From positions 1 to 26,122 of the forward strand of contig JAQGAU010000574.1 in NCBI GenBank assembly GCA_034698045.1: a stretch of DNA of 26,122 nt, in the 5' to 3' direction. A program made the position numbers and the translations under genes. This stretch comes from Paramacrobiotus richtersi (taxonomy: Eukaryota; Tardigrada; Eutardigrada; Parachela; Macrobiotidae). Below, piece after piece: positions 18,601 to 26,122 of this stretch; position 1 is the first letter of the stretch; each line of letters begins with the position of its first letter. Below the pieces are notes generated by a model that ran no database searches, had not been told where the DNA came from, and saw only the letters and a list, made by a program, of their open reading frames with translations.

Positions 18601-18678
18601 CTTCAAAGTTCGAAGGTCATCATCTTCCATACATGTATCCACAACAAAGAGAAAGACTGGCGCCATTCGGCTAAACCG
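18601..18678 (-). pseudogene. SEC23 exon 4 copy, intact frame and splice sites (unit A)
   Basis: The same 78-bp length as the true exon 4 (25118-25195), with about 12 differences by eye, half of them silent. On - all 26 codons are open ([20 protein letters not shown] in the middle). The acceptor (TTTATACAG) is good and the donor (AAG/GTAAGT) is closer to consensus than that of the real exon (GTAAAA). Neighbouring exons 3 and 5 are broken, so the unit as a whole is a pseudogene. Confidence 0.9.
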
Positions 18679-18762
18679 CTGTATAAACAGAAGTAAATAG
18701 CTGAAATGTTAAAGTTTAACAGTTAAACTGGATCAAGATTGTACAGGTTCCTCATGTGCGTG

Positions 18763-18820
18763 CCGATAAACTGTATTCGATAGTGGTACACCGGGACATC
18801 AGGTCAGCTGGCCGCTGCTG
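18763..18820 (-). pseudogene. SEC23 exon 3 remnant (unit A)
   Basis: Matches the 3' two thirds of exon 3 (CTGTATTCGATAGTGG; GGTCAGCTGGCCGCTG) and keeps the AEL codons. The 5' third and acceptor are deleted and the donor GT has become CA. Confidence 0.82.
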
Positions 18821-19319
18821 AAAAATCTGTACAGCAAGCGAAGTAAAATACTTTCAAAAGTTCTATAAGGTGTACAAAAAAATTATTTTTTACTTTTAAC
18901 ATCTGAAATTTATCTTTTGTGACAAAGGACTGTAGTTTTCTTCCAATCTGCCACTTCTCTACGATTAACCTGTTCACAGTATTGGCTTATTCGCTTATAC
19001 CGCTACTTACTGTACCTACGGCCAAGCAACTGCAATTTTAGATTCCAGCAATGAGCATTGAGCAAAAGTGATGTAATAATGAACATATTTCTGCATTCTC
19101 TTCAGATTTATTGTAAGCAAAATACAAAAAAGCATTTTCTGAACAATTTAAATGGAAAAACCAACGACCACTAGACAATAAAATCGCTCGCTTGAAAGCT
19201 TATTCTGAAACCAGATACATATATAGCATAGTGGTGGCCGGCTTTGTCTTATATGAACAGCTCATAATATTACTGTAACAAAGCGAACAACTTCTTTTTC
19301 TTCACTTGCACACTTAAAC

Positions 19320-19430
19320 CATTTTTCGACATCGAGCCGATGTGATGATAACCAGAATTTTGTTATTAAAACAACGGCGATCAATAATAAAACCATTCTC
19401 AAACATTTCCATATCAGCAGTTAAAAATTT
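19320..19430 (-). repeat. Unit-junction segment 'U', partial copy next to the intact gene
   Basis: CCGATGTGATGATAACCAGA and CAATAATAAAACCATTCTCA match the right half of the copies at 3740-3790 and 9995-10070. It ends the array about 120 bp downstream of the SEC23 stop codon. Confidence 0.6.
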
Positions 19431-19549
19431 CACGGGAAAGAGCCACTTCAGCTATACAAGAAACCGTTACACAGTTAAGCCGAAAAGACAGGCTTGAAAC
19501 GCATAAATTAAAATAAAAAAAGCACTTTTTAGTCACACAACATCGAAGT

Positions 19550-26122
<6,573 letters not shown>

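Larger units (their letters stand above)
16250..19430 (-). pseudogene. Decayed SEC23 unit A (exons 10, 9, 8, 6, 5, 4, 3)
   Basis: The most complete copy and the one closest to the intact gene. Left to right: exons 10, 9, 8, part of intron 7, a 300-bp unmatched stretch (about 17300-17590), intron 6, exons 6, 5, 4, 3, intron 2 and U-like sequence. Order and spacing match the intact gene except that exon 7 and its surroundings are missing. Several splice sites are lost. Confidence 0.85.

Overview
The window looks like nuclear DNA from an animal. It has one multi-exon gene with short GT-AG introns, AT-rich spacers, small inverted-repeat elements and decayed gene copies, and no bacterial operon structure. 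The phylum cannot be read from the sequence with certainty; a compact-genome invertebrate such as a tardigrade is only a weak guess.

Layout. (1) 1-536 is the 3' end of a protein-kinase-like gene on the + strand. (2) 537-2018 is a non-coding spacer. (3) 2019-2816 is an intronless open reading frame on + with no recognised family and an ambiguous C-terminus. (4) 3138-3334 is a near-palindromic MITE-like element. (5) About 3470-19430 is a 16-kb array of broken, shuffled copies of the neighbouring SEC23 gene, almost all in the same (-) orientation as that gene. It is interrupted by a 578-bp inverted-repeat transposable element (10546-11123), a second MITE-like element (12571-12845) and an unrelated spacer (about 7150-8890). 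(6) 19550-26122 on - is an apparently intact SEC23 gene with 16 exons. Only its extreme 5' end, inside a poly-glutamine stretch, is cut by the window edge.

I assembled the SEC23 gene exon by exon. All 15 introns have GT-AG ends, every exon joins in frame, and about 781 codons are present, against 765 residues in human SEC23A. It encodes the inner-coat COPII subunit that acts as GTPase activator for SAR1 at ER exit sites.

The striking part of the window is the array beside it. Exon 3 occurs five more times, exon 5 four more, exons 8 and 11 three each, and exons 2, 4, 6, 9, 10, 12 and 13 once or twice. They come with recognisable intron sequence, so the copies arose by DNA duplication and not retroposition. 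Frameshifts, stops, lost splice sites and exon-skipping deletions show that they are pseudogene pieces. Shared deletions among the left-hand copies suggest amplification continued after damage began. A few pieces keep open frames and good splice signals (notably an exon-4 copy at 18601-18678), and one exon-12 piece is inverted, so antisense RNA from the array is conceivable. No copies of SEC23 exons 1, 7, 14, 15 or 16 were seen.

All alignments were done by eye; percentages and homology calls should be read in that light.
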